64,000 nt of DNA from Wurfbainia villosa. Lineage: Eukaryota > Streptophyta > Magnoliopsida > Zingiberales > Zingiberaceae. Both the position numbers and the translations under genes were made by a program. Shown one piece after another: positions 46,051 to 57,810 of this stretch (positions are counted from its first letter, which is position 1; every line of letters starts with the position of its first letter). Location of the stretch: contig CM045993.1 in assembly GCA_025175895.1 (NCBI GenBank), forward strand, positions 51,092,621 through 51,156,620. Reading direction: 5' to 3'. The notes below the pieces were generated by a model. It saw only the letters and a list, made by a program, of their open reading frames with translations, made no database searches and was not told the DNA's origin.

Positions 46051-46068
46051 TTGGTATCAGAGTCGAGG
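46051..46068 (+). promoter_or_regulatory. Primer-binding site of element D
   Basis: TTGGTATCAGAGTCGAGG starts two bases after the LTR. It is of the initiator-methionine type with a C to T change (usual TGGTATCAGAGC). Confidence 0.85.
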
Positions 46069-46255
46069 GTTGCTAAGATTTGGTGAAACCACCAATCTAG
46101 CCATTTTTACAGATTTATTTTTCTTTTAATTCTATTTTTTTTATTATTTATTTCGCTTTGTTAAGTTTTTCTCCCGCACTACTAATCCAAGACGCGAGTC
46201 TTGGTACTTGTTTTTGTGTTTTTGTCGTTGCTAGTTTCTTCGTCTTCGTCTCTTT

Positions 46256-47911
46256 ATGTCTTTCGTGTTAATGGCCCATCTCAAGGGTTTTAGCACCGTC
46301 CGACCACCATTTTACAACGGTGACGATTTCCGTTACTGGAAAGGTCGGATGGAGTGCTTCCTAAAAACCCAAATAGAGATGTGGATTGTGATCCAAACCG
46401 GGTTCACCCTTCCTACTAATGAAGAAGGTGAATCCTTGGATTACAATCAGTGGTCCATTGCCACTAAATGGCAAATCGAGGCAGATGCAAAGGCGACTCA
46501 AATCCTGCAGTGCGGGCTATCCAAGGAGGAGCTGAACCGAGTCGGACCCTTCATCAGCGCAAGAGATCTCTGGACGAGGCTGATCGAGTTACATGAAGGA
46601 TCGGATCAAGCTAAGGTTTGCAAACGCGATTTGTTGTTCAATAAATTGTACACACTAAAAATGCAGGAACACGAGACGGCAACACAATTGCACGCCCGCG
46701 TCCAGGACATCGTCAACAACCTATACGCAATCGGGCAAAAGGTCGAAAACCGCGACCTTATAAGGTATGTTCTAAACTCTTTTTCGAGGACTACCTTGTG
46801 GGCATCCATGGTCGACGCCTACAAGGTCTCCAAGGACCTTTCTAAAGTTAGAATAGACGAATTATTCTCAGATTTCGAATTACATGAGCAGTCCAACTCG
46901 GAACCCGAGAGGGGTATAGCCTTGTTTGCAGGTTCAAAGAAGAAGAAAATCGCAAGCAAGCCACCACCAACCGAGGAGGAAGACGAGTCCGAAGAAGAAG
47001 TTGACCCGGAGTTGACTGCCGAACTAATGAACCTAGCTCGAAGGATAGCCAAGGGACGAAAGCAAACCACGACTTGACCCAACAAAGGTAAGCCTAAAAG
47101 TTCTAATATTAGGTGTTATGAGTGTAACAGGTTTGGACATATCAAGTCCGAGTTCCCCAAGCTCAACCACCAAGCACCTAAGCACAAGAAGGCCCTCAAC
47201 GCGACATGGGAAGAAGCATCATCCGAAGAAGACGAAGACCACGTCTTCATGGCGAAATCGATTGAGTCAAACACAGAGATCGAACCTGAACTTGAGTCAG
47301 AACCTGAGGATGACTCGGACTACGAAGCTACCTTCAAGTCAAGCCACGGATACGCATCCGGTTCAAAAGATACCCTTAAAGTGAGTCGAACTTTATTTAA
47401 TAATTTACATAATACGGTTAGGTTTTTGTCTAGGAAATTAGTTAAGTCCGAGTCCAAGGTCGAGACCCTGGTTGAGGAGGTCAAACTCCTCAAACACAAG
47501 GTCTCCCTAACCTCTTCGACTAGTCAAGTTCGAGAAGAGGACCCAACTCGAGCTGAAAAGCTCGAAGTTGAGAACTCTCTCTTGAAAAGTCAAGTTGAAG
47601 ATCTTAGGAACACGTTGGAAAGGTTCACTTCGGGATCCAAAGGACTTGACCTCCTACTTGGATCTCAAAGGGCCGTGTACAACAAGGCTGGACTAGGGTT
47701 TAACTCAAACACGACTAATAGGTCGATATGTCGCATTGTAAGTCGACATAGGAAACATGTCCAAGCATGGGTCCCTAAGAACTTTTTGATTTCAACTCTA
47801 GGATCCAACCCGTACTGGGTTCCCAAGGACCAAATCCACTATGTGGATAGACCGAACCGATTCAACGGTCTAGGGGGAGCCAGTACAAAACATGTTTGTG
47901 CTTTAACTTAG
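46256..47911 (+). pseudogene. gag of element D, one in-frame stop
   Basis: One frame of 551 codons from ATG 46256 to TAG 47909-47911, broken only by TGA 47075-47077. ATG 46271 (MAHLKGF) is the alternative start. Residues 1-220 are the gag core (RPPFYNGDDFRYWKGRMECF; LWASMVDAYKVSKDLSKVR). An acidic stretch is followed by a zinc knuckle at about 47118-47159 (CYECNRFGHIKSEF, last Cys changed to Phe). A coiled coil comes next (about 47440-47620) and then the tail motif NPYWVPKDQIHYVDRP. The stop can arise by one C to T or G to A change. Confidence 0.92.
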
Positions 47912-48400
47912 AAATTGCATGCTTAGAATTATTTTGTTTTGTTTTTTTTTACTTGTGAACTCACTTAGAACACATACATAACCAACTAAAATCCTTCGAA
48001 AAGATTGAGCCTCGGGGAGCCTCTTTTCAAAAATAACCAGTTAGACCAGGAAATAGTCTTAGGTGAGTCAAGTCATCATTTTCTTGAAAATGGCTTTGTC
48101 TAAGGAAGTGGTCGATGATCCGATAAAAGAAGGCCCTGTGGCCTCGCCCACGACTGAAGCCATGATCTTGAAAAGGTAAACTTGACAAGCCTAGGGTCAA
48201 ATCCAAATCTAACATAAAATTACTTGAACCTAAATGCACTTAATCAACTTAATTGGAAGTCATCTCACAAAAAACACATAAGTATAACATGCTTGACCAT
48301 ATAGACACAGGTGAGATGACCTAGGTTTAAAAACTTACAACCAATTTTTTAAAAAAATATATAAAAAATCTAACATCCAATCCAACCACCTTGTGTGTAG
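47912..48400 (+). other. gag-pol linker of element D
   Basis: About 490 bp separate gag from the protease motif without a sustained frame, although gag and pol lie in the same phase. The segment at 48010-48150 is recognisable in element F. How pol is expressed across it is unknown from the sequence. Readthrough or splicing would be needed. Confidence 0.6.
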
Positions 48401-51400
48401 GATCAATGGATGTTGGACAGCGGTTGCTCCCGACACATGACCGGGGATCAACTCAAATTCACGAAGCTTCGATTCAAACGACAAGGATTGGTAGCCTTTG
48501 GGAATAATGGCAAGCTCAAAATCATCGGATCAGGTGATATCGAGCTTAACTCGAATTTTATTATTAAAAATGTATTACTTGTAGAGAATTTTGAATATAA
48601 CCTGCTTAGCGTAAGCCAATTATGTGATAATAACTATAAGGTCGTATTTTTAGAAAATGAATGTGTAATTAAAACAAATAAAACAGCTAAAACAATACTC
48701 AAAGGAACTAGGACAAATAACATTTATACAATTAACTTAATCAAATCCTTAGCCAAATGTCTTATGACGCAGGAAGAGGAATCATGGTTGTGGCACCGAC
48801 GACTCGGTCACTCGCACCCAAGACTCGTCCACAAGATGAGTCAGAGTGGCTTAGTCAGAGGCTTACCCAACCTCAACAATTTGGTTAATAAAATCTGTAA
48901 TGCTTGTCAACAAGGAAAATAACCTAGGACACAACACAAGTTAACTAACCAAGAACGAACCTCAAGTGTACTTGAGCTCCTGCATATGGATCTATTCGAT
49001 TCACATGGAGCCAAGTCACTCAATAGAAGTCAATATTGCTTAGTCATAATTGACGACTACCCCAGGTTTACCTGGGTTAGGTTCATCAAACATAAAAATG
49101 ATACCCTAGATCAATTAATCAATCTATTCAAATTAATCGAGAATCAAAAAAACCTTAAGGTTAAAAGACTTAGAAGCGATCATGGTGGTGAATTCGAAAA
49201 TCAAAGGTTCACCGACTTCTGTAACCTAAACGGATACCACCATGAATTCTCTTGCCCTAGGACCTCTCAACAAAATGGCCTAGTGGAGCGGAAAAACCGA
49301 ACTCCACAAGAACCCGCTAGGACCATGTTGAACGAATACGACCTACCTGATAGGTTTTGGGCAGAAGCCGTTAGCACGGCTTGCTATGTCCAGAATAGGA
49401 TCCTTATGGTAAAGAGGCACCTTAAGACCTCCTACGAGATTTATCACAATAAAGTACCCAACATCAAGTACTTTAGGGTATTTGGATGTAAAGTACATAT
49501 CTTAAACACTAAGAACCACCTAGGAAAATTCAAATCCAAAACCTCCTCCGGAATCTTCTTAGGATACTCAACCACGAGTAGGGCCTATAGGGTATATAAC
49601 CACGATACCCTTAAAGTCGAAGAGACTATTAATGTAGTGTTCGATGAAGTACCCGAACCTACAAAACCCTTAATAACCCCAAGTGTTGAGCCCACTGATA
49701 CCAAACTCGTCTCTGACCCTGAGATCGAGTCTAATCCACATCAACCAACTTCTCTTGTTGACCAAGTGACAAGTGATCCGAGTCAAACTAGTGTTCAACC
49801 AAGTCACCCCATTGATCAAGCATTAGGTGACACAAACCCAACCCAATCTAGGATTTAGACTAACCACCCTATCGATCAAGTGATAGGAGATCCTAATCTA
49901 GGAGTTCGAACTAGAGCATCCTATAGGAACCTTAGTCAAATTTCCTTAATTTCAAAGATAGAACCCAAATCAATTGAACAAGCTCTTCTTGATCCCGATT
50001 GGATTATTGCAATGCAAGAAGAGCTAGCTCAATTTACTAGGAATGAAGTGTGGGAATTATTACCACCACCTAAAGACAAAACGATAATTGGAACAAGGTG
50101 GGTGTTTCGAAATAAGCTTGATGATAAAGGTGAAGTAGTTAGAAACAAGGCTAGGTTAGTCGCCAAAGGGTTTAGTCAAGTCGAAGGCTTAGATTACGAC
50201 GAAACCTATGCCCCAGTAGCTAGACTCGAATCCATTCGAATGTTGCTAGCTTATGCCGCACATCGAGGATTTAAGTTGTTTCAAATGGATGTTAAGTCGG
50301 CATTCCTAAATGGATACATTAAAGAAGAAGTTTATGTTAGCCAACCCCCCGGATTCGAAAATCTAGATAAACCCGACCATGTTCTAAAACTTAAGAAAGC
50401 TCTCTACGGACTTAAACAAGCTCCGCGAGCTTGGTATGAGAGACTTTCAATCCATCTTAAGTCAAAAGGGTTTAACCAAGGCTTAGTTGACCCAACTCTC
50501 TTCGTAAAAACCTTAGGTAAAGAAATATTCATAGCTCAAATTTACGTAGACGATATAATTTTTGGAACCTCTAACTCAGCCTTACTAAACGAGTTCGTTT
50601 CACTCATGGAAAGTGAGTTCGAAATGAACTTGGTAGGCGAGTTAAGTTTCTTTTTAGGTCTACAAATTAAACAAACTAAGGATGGTATATACCTCTATCA
50701 ACAAAAATACACTAAGGAGTTAATTAAAAGATTTGGAATGCAAGACGCTAAGATAATAAACACCCCAATGACGATTAATGTTAACATAGGAGAAGACCTA
50801 GAAAGTAAGTCCATTGACTTAAAGTACTATAGGAGCGCAATAGGAAGTCTCCTATACTTAACTGCGAGTCGACCCGACATCCTATTCGCAGTAAGTATGT
50901 GCGCCAGTTTTCAAACCTGTGCTAAGGAGTCTCACCTAACCCTAGTTAAGCGTATCCTTAGATATCTTAAGGGTACACTTAACGTTGGTATTTGGTACCC
51001 TAGATCTACGGAGTTCGAACTAATCGGCTACTCCGATTCGGATTATGCCGGTAGTAAACTCGATAGAAAGAGCACGAGTGGTTGTTGTCAACTACTCGGC
51101 TCGAGTCTAGTGAGTTGATGCAGTAGGAAGCAATATTGTGTTGCCTTATCTACCACCGAAGCCGAATACGTTGTGATGGGTGAGTGTGTAACTCAGCTTC
51201 TTTGGATGAAGCACACTCTCCGAGACTTTAGGTTGGACTTCACCAAAACTAAAATTTTTGTAGACAACATAAGTTCGATAAATCTAACTAAGAACTCTAT
51301 ATGCCATTCAAGGACAAAGCATATAGAGGTAAAACACCATTTCATTCGAGAACATGTAGCCAACGGCTCCATACAACTCGAATATGTTGACTCGAAGTCT

Positions 51401-51487
51401 AATCTAGCAGACCTATTTACTAAACCACTACCCGAAGCCGAATTTAGTCTCTTGAGACGAAAATTAGGCTTGTGCGTAATAGAATAG
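48401..51487 (+). pseudogene. pol of element D: protease, integrase, RT, RNase H with three stops
   Basis: A single phase covers the whole of pol and ends at TAG 51485-51487. In order it holds protease (WMLDSGCSRHMTGD near 48407), pre-integrase (WHRRLGHSHPRLVHKM; CNACQQGK), integrase (Asp in HMDLF, Asp in RSDHGGEF, Glu in GLVERKNR), RT (MDVKSAFLNG; YGLKQAPRAWYERL; YVDD at 50543-50554) and RNase H (GYSDSDYAGSKLDRKSTSG; STTEAEYV; FVDNISSINLTKN). TAA 48920, TAG 49856 and TGA 51116 interrupt it. All active-site motifs remain. Each stop fits one transition from a sense codon. Confidence 0.94.
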
Positions 51488-52236
51488 GTTAGCAAAAGTT
51501 TTCAAATGCTATTTTCAAAAATTTTATTTTCAAATTTTATTTTTCTCATTTTTTCCCTTCTTTATGCAAATGGAACTAGTTTAGGACTTCCCCTAGATAT
51601 CATGATCCTATAGATTTAAGGAGCCAACACATCTCACAACACAAAGGGTTAATGTGTTTGTGTATTAAGCCACCTAGAACGGCGTGAGATGTTAGGACCC
51701 TACTCCAGGTTCCAAGATGTAGATCAAGTGCGTCAATATGAACCTCGGAGTATAAATATGCAACTAATATTAACCAACTCTAATCAGGACTCGTTGATAA
51801 TATCATTTCAATCAAGTCAAACTAGAGTTGAACATTTTATAGGTGAACTTATTTTCAGTATATTATTTTCAAAATAATGTGGAACATGCTTGGACTTTAA
51901 AAGTAAAACTTTTTTTTATTCCACACACACTCTCACTCTTTTCGATATATGGCAAAAGGGGGAGAAAAAGGCCAAAGTTAAGGGATCAATATTTTTTGAT
52001 CCAAGACTGACTCAAACTTTTAGTTAACTTGTTAACAGAAAGTAATTTACTTAACTTTAAGTTAACTTGTTAACAAGATGGAAGTAAAGGCCAAGGTTAA
52101 GAAATCAATTTTTTTTATTATTTCTTAACTTAAAACTTATTTTAAACACTATGGCCAATATTAGGTAATCTCGGTTACTTAATTCCTTTTTAGTAGCAAA
52201 TATCAAGGGGGAGAGTTAAAACTCTTTCTCATAGAT
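51488..52236 (+). other. 3' untranslated region of element D
   Basis: This stretch is non-coding and AT-rich. It ends with a purine tract AAGGGGGAGAG (about 52206-52216). About 20 bases follow before LTR-homologous sequence starts. No env-like frame is present, although some SIRE elements carry one here. Confidence 0.75.
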
Positions 52237-53101
52237 GCGTAAGTGAGGTCGTATCCTCTTTACGGGGATGATCTTAAGCGTAGATCCGACCAAAGACATC
52301 CCATAGATGTTCTAGGTCGAGATCGGATGGTCGGAGGTCGTCAAAATAATGTTTTTGTTAAGCTAACTTTGCCTTGCAGCTAGCATCGATTGCCCAAGGA
52401 CTCGACTCCCAATCACGATCTGGAGAGGTTAGCACTGATCGATGTCGCCATCACGATCGATGATGGCCATCAGTCGACTGATGGTCAATGATCAGATTCG
52501 AGGAATCAAGGCTTATCACCCCATTTCAAGGATATTGGTGCTCAATTGTGATTGGCTAGGGTTCCTCTCGAAAAGGGGCTCAAAGGCTATAAAAGGAGGG
52601 CCAAACCTAGGGTTTCTTAATCAATTCTAAGTGCTCAAAAGCCTCCGCAACGCATGACTCTCCCAGACTCTACAATACAACGGGCGGCCGCCAACAACTA
52701 GTTTAAGTCCTATCTTCGAGTTGTTGGTATAATCTTGTCTTGTCATTTCTTTTAATCTTGCAATTAGTTTGTTAATCGAGGCTTTCTATCGTTGCATTTT
52801 CATTTTAATAGAAGAGAGGGTTTGTCTCTCTATCTTATGCTTCGAAAGTTTTTTTTTGTAATCGTAAACTCCTACCTCCAATGAGGAGGAGTGTTTTAGT
52901 GAATTGCCCTCCGTACACAGTCTAGGACCGTTAGGGCCTTGGAGTAGTAGCCGAAGGCTACGAACCAAGTCAAAAACTATTTGTCTCTTTTAGTTTTTAT
53001 TTACATTTCCGCTGCGTATATTTGTCTTGAAACAAATTTGAAAGAAAAAGTTTTTTTTTCGCTATTCACCCCCCCCTCTAGCGAACCGCATCGATCCAAC
53101 A
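52237..53101 (+). repeat. 3' LTR of element D, lacking its first 259 bp
   Basis: Homology to the 5' LTR starts at GCGTAAGTGAGGTCG (5' copy at 45191). The equivalent of 44932-45190, including the TG end, is missing. It ends GATCCAACA followed by CCAAG. The TATA box is at 52588-52594. The open frames crossing it on the minus strand belong partly to E. Confidence 0.9.
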
Positions 53102-53106
53102 CCAAG
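53102..53106. repeat. Target-site duplication of D, right copy
   Basis: CCAAG repeats 44927-44931. The E RNase H sequence resumes here. Confidence 0.88.
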
Positions 53107-54420
53107 TCCATCAAAAAGTTCCTGAGCCATACAACTTCTTTGGTTGGCTCAGAGGCTGCCACATACTCAGCTTCCATGGTAGAGTCCGCCACGCATTTAT
53201 GCTTGACACTCCTCCATATAATGGCTCCACCTCCCAAAGTAAACACAAAACCTGAGGTAGACTTAGTGTTATCCCTATATGATTGGAAGTCGGAATCTGT
53301 GTAACCCACAGGGAGTAATTGATCTGCCTGGTATACCAGCATATAATCCCTAGTCCTTCTCAGGTACTTCAATATATGCTTTATCACAATCCAATGTCCT
53401 TGTCCTGGATTACTCTGATATCTGCTAACCATGCAATTGGCAAAGCAGATATCCAGCCTCGTACATAACATAACATAGCATACATGAGGCTTCCTACTAC
53501 CGAAGCATAAGGAACAGCCTTCATCTCCTCTATCTCCCTTGATGTTCTAGGACACATCTCTTTAGACAAAGGTACTCCATGCCTAAAAGGTAGAAAACCT
53601 TTCTTAAAGTTCTGCATGCTAAAATGAGCCAAAATGGTGTCTATGTATGAAGCTTGAGATAAGCACAACATCCTTTTCCTGCGATCCCTTATAACCTTGA
53701 TCCCAAGGATGTGTCCCACTTCTCCCAAGTCTTTCATATCAAACTGTTCAGACAACCATACTCTTACGTCCGATAACACATTGACATTGTTGCCAATTAA
53801 CAAAATGTCATCTACATATAGTACAAGAAATGCCCCTACGTTTCCGTCACATCTCTTGTATACACAAGACTCATCCAAACTTTGAATAAATCCATAAGAC
53901 TGGATTACCTCATCAAATCAAATGTTCCAAGATCTCGAAGCTTGCTTCAATCCATAAATGGACCGATTAAGCTTGAACACAAGATGCTCTTTGCCCTTTG
54001 CAATGAATCCCTCTGGTTGCTTCATATAGATGTTTTCCTCAAGACTTCCATTAAGGAAAGATGTCTTGACATCCATCAGCCACACATCATAATCCATATG
54101 AGCAGCAATACATAAGAGAATCCGGATAGACTTAAGCATGACCACCGGGGAAAAGGTCTCCTCATAATTGATACCCTCTTTCTGAGTATACCCTTTCGCA
54201 ATAAGCCTTGCTTTGAAGGTCTCAACCTTCCCATCTATTCCTCTCTTTCTTTTGTAGATCCACTTGCATCCAATGGTTTTTACACCATTGGGTGGTTCTA
54301 CTAGCTCCCAGACCTAATTTGAATCCATAGATTCTATCTCAGAATTCATTGCACTTTGCCAATATACCACATCTTTATCTTGGATTGCCTCGTCATATGT
54401 CTAGGGATCAGGTTCATGTT
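53107..54420 (-). pseudogene. RT and RNase H N-terminal part of element E
   Basis: On the minus strand: RT start after 54420, FKARLIAKGYTQKEG, MDVKTSFLNGSL (53918-54145) and YGLKQASRSWNI. The YVDD box is at 53807-53818 in a frame open over 53384-53878, and RNase H is YTDSDFQSYRDNTKSTSGF and STMEAEYVAASEP. A frameshift near 53470 follows a short repeated ACATAACATAAC stretch. The segment PLSKEMCPRT missing from B is present here. Confidence 0.88.
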
Positions 54421-55560
54421 CGCCAGGGACCAAATAAGAAGATTCTCCCTAGAATATAAATCTATCAGACTGTCTAACAATCTTGCCACTACGACGAGGT
54501 ATAACTTGTGTATCCTTTGAGACACGCGGTGTAGTCACTTGTGATATATCCTCTTGTACCGGTGGTACTGAAGTAGTGACTTCCCCTCTCAATTCCTCCA
54601 GAACAATCTTACTCATCGGCTTGTGGTTTATTACATAGTCTTTCTCTAAAATCTGGCGTTCATGCTAACGATCACCCTCTGATCTCTAGGACTATAGAAC
54701 AAACAACCTTTCGTTCCTCTAGGATAGCCTATGAACATGCACACTTCTGTACGAGGTTCCAACTTACCAGCATCTGCCTTCAGAACATGTGCTGGACTCC
54801 TCCAAATCCAAATATGTCTCAGACTAGGCTTTTGCCCAGTCGACAATTCTGTAGGAGTAGAAGGCACTGATTTAGATGGTACTAAGTTCAGAATATACAC
54901 TGCCATATCTAGAGCATACCCCCAGAACGAATCTAGAAACTTAGAATAACTCATCATCGATCTAACCATCTCCATAAGAGTCCTATTCCTTTGCTCCTCT
55001 GTTGGGGTGTGCTAGGTGCAGACAATTGGGATTGAATCCCAACGTTTGATAAGTAATTCCTAAACTCTCCCAAGAGGTACTCACCACTACGATCAGATCA
55101 TAGTGTCTTGATACTTTTACCTTGACGTTTCTCCACATCAGCCTTGAATTCTTTGAACCTGTCAAAGCATTCAGACTTGCAGCGCATCAAGTAAATGTAT
55201 CCATATCTTGAATAATCATCTATAAAAGAGATGAAATATTCAAAACTACCTCTATCCTGGATAGACATAGGATCACACAAATCAGAATGAACCAATTCCA
55301 ACACATCTTTAGCTCTATACCCCTTGGCCTTAAAAGGCCTCTTGGTCATTTTACCTTCTAAGCAAGATTCACAGGTTGAGAAATCTTCCACCACTAATGA
55401 ACCCAGAGGTCCATCAGCTATCAACCTTTGAATTATATTTAGGTTAATATGACCTAACCTTAGATGCCAAAGATATTTTTGGTTCATTTTCGAAGGTTCT
55501 TTTATCTTATTAGATTTAGAAGATATGTTATTTACTTCTATTTGCATCGTGGGAGCTTTT
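54421..55560 (-). pseudogene. Integrase remnant of element E
   Basis: The pre-integrase part is KYLWHLRLGHINLNIIQRL and CESCLEGKM. The core has Asp in HSDLCDPM (55098-55592), then a stop before SDRSGEY near 55100. The part that should hold the Glu (near 55000) is scrambled. FWGYALDMAVYILNLVPSKS (54646-54975) leads into the C-terminal region. Confidence 0.85.
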
Positions 55561-55960
55561 GGTTCATGTGTATATAAATTACCTACCAACACACCAGAAC
55601 AGATAATCTCCCTATTCCTTTTTATAACAACTCTATCATTGAAAGAAATAGAATTCCATCCATAAACAATTTAGAAACCGAAATTAAATTCTTTCTAAAT
55701 AAAGGTAGATAAAGGCAATTTCTCAGAACTAAAGTTTTATTCCTATCGAAAGATAAATAAACATCTCCCACTGCAACAATCGTCACTTTAGTAGAATCGC
55801 CCAAATAAATGGTAATCTCCCCCTCAGCCAGTCATCTGGTTTCCTGGAACCCCTGCAAAGTATTGTAGACATGATGAGTTGCTCCCGAATCTACACACCA
55901 AGTGCCGGTAGATAACACCGCTAAACATGTTTCAACGACTAGACCAAAAGATATACCTTT
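55561..55960 (-). pseudogene. Protease remnant of element E
   Basis: Reads CLAVLSTGTWCVDSGATHHV near 55900 (DTG changed to DSG, also a valid retropepsin triplet), then GDSTKVTIVAVGDVYLSFDR at 55622-55804. Stops and one frameshift separate the parts. Confidence 0.8.
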
Positions 55961-56749
55961 GTTCTACTTCCGATTGGGGCAGTCCTTCTTCCAATGTCCG
56001 ATCTACTTGCAAGTGAAGCACTTGCCTTTCAGCTTCTTCACTCCTTCCTGAGATCCTCCTGCCACCTTTGCTCTACCTTGTTTCTTCTTCTTCTTGCCTT
56101 TCGGCTTAGAAGTCGAAACCATCTGGGCAACCATGGCCTAAGTCTGAGCACTATGACAAAAAAGCCCCTCTGCTTCCTGGAGTTTTGTCAGAAGCTCCAC
56201 CAATGAATACAACCTTTTATTCATATTGTAGTTCAGGCAAAACTACTCAAAACTCTTAGATAAAGATTGGAGAATGATATCAACCTGAGTTTCCCCATCG
56301 ATCTCAGCTCCAAGGACTTCCAGCTCATTCAAATGAGCCATCATATTGAGAACATGATCCCTCACGGGTGTTCCCTCGATCATAGTGGTCGTCATCAAGT
56401 TCCTCATGGCTTCCTGCCTTGCAGCCCGATTCTGGTGTCCAAAAAGTTCCTTGAGATTGAGCATCATGTCATAAGCAGTGGGCATGGCTTGATGCTGATG
56501 TTGCAATACATTTGACATAGAAGCCAAAATGTAACACCGTGCCATCTCATCAGCCTTTATCCACTTCTTATAACTCTCCTTCTCCTTTTCCCCAGAATCA
56601 TCTGCAGACTTAGGAGGACACTCTTCGAAGAGTACATATTTGTACTCCTCAGCAGTCAAGACAATATCAAGATTCCTTTTCCAATTAACATAATTGGGTC
56701 CCGTAAGTTTATTCTCTTTTAGTATCATAGCGAGCGGGTTGAAAGTCAT
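55961..56749 (-). pseudogene. gag of element E
   Basis: Starts at ATG 56749 (MTFNPLAMILKENKLTGPNY) and is open to 56243, covering the N-terminal core and the GTPVRDHVLNMMAHLNELEV block. A stop falls after SLSKSFE. The lysine-rich part and the zinc knuckle follow in broken frames near 56000 (KCFTCK, a stop, GHWKKDC). It is collinear with the gag genes of B and G. Confidence 0.88.
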
Positions 56750-57790
56750 TTTTGAAAAACCTAAGAATCACATAGATCAAAACATTAGATTTCAAAAAAT
56801 TATTGATTCCTCAAACAATAAAATTTTAAAATCAACCAACACCTCAAAACACCGAGAATATCTTATGCCACAATCGTGTGGACGTATACGAATTCTACAT
56901 TTGTAAGAGGAGGTTTTACCCATTAATTTTACTATCTTGTCAACCTAACTTTTTGACAAATAAAATTAATAGTTGGTTCCTCTTCAGCCCTACAAATAAA
57001 AATAGTGACTCCGATGGGGAGGATACTCCTATTTGCATCTAAGTGTGCACCATTACTTGGTACCAAGGTAATTATCTCGGATTATGTGCCTTCCGATGGG
57101 GAAGTACACACGCTCCTAAATAATTTCCTATAACCATATTCGACCCTGTGATCCGCAAAACAAACTCATCCGATGGGGAGGAAGGCACTCAGAGCCGACG
57201 CGCAAGTTTGTTTGCATCACATGTCAAATCGTAATGGAGGCCATGGGAATTTATAAAAAATATCCCTCTCCCACTTAGTAATTTAAAATTGAGGAATTTT
57301 CCTAGCACACGACATGCATATCAAACAAGAAGCAATAAATATGAAAAAAAAATTATTTTCCAACTATTATGGCTTTTGTTCTTCAATATGCCTCCCGTCG
57401 TATCGCCATCTCGTCCGCTCCTCCCTACGCCATATACAAGCCATCCGGAGATCCGAGCCGAGAAAAATTATTTTAATTTACATCCATCGATCCTATACTG
57501 CATGAAGGAGTGTACATGAAATCTAGATCGAAAGTAAACTAAAATAAAAGAGTGGATAAACAATGTCGTACTTAATTACAACAATTAAATACTAGTTTCG
57601 TCAACCCCGAGGATTCAAATAATAATACAATTACACACATCCAATCACATACACACACATATGGCCATAATAGTTGGATCTTATGCCTGCAACTAAAAAG
57701 TTAGCCTACGCACATCCTACTATCATCCGACACATACAATATATGATAAGTGCATAAAAATAACCAAATCCTAAACACACAAAACCAGAA
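56750..57790 (-). other. Untranslated leader of element E
   Basis: It is collinear with the B and G leaders. CCCCATCGG on the transcribed strand occurs at 57011-57019, 57093-57101 and 57170-57178, at the same places as in G. No sustained frame. Confidence 0.75.
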
Positions 57791-57809
57791 ACCGTGGCTC
57801 TGATACCAC
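57791..57809 (-). promoter_or_regulatory. Primer-binding site of element E
   Basis: The minus strand reads GTGGTATCAGAGCCACGGT next to the LTR end CTTCA, an exact initiator-methionine type site. Confidence 0.88.
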
Positions 57810-57810
57810 T

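Larger units (their letters stand above)
44932..53101 (+). mobile_element. Element D: SIRE/Maximus-like copia, complete insertion
   Basis: It has a 5' LTR (1118 bp), primer site, gag, linker, pol, purine tract and a 3' LTR that has lost its first 259 bp, flanked by CCAAG. The gag and pol type (RPPFYNGDDFRYWKGRM, DSGCSRHMTGD, the NPYWVPKDQIHY gag tail) is that of the SIRE/Maximus lineage. I found no frameshift through gag and pol, but four in-frame stops. LTR mismatch is about 2-3 percent outside two scrambled spots. There is no env-like third frame after pol. Confidence 0.94.

Noticed and set aside
51488..52236. Possible env-like gene after pol in element D
   Set aside because: Some SIRE elements have one, but here no frame longer than about 60 codons and no membrane segment is seen.
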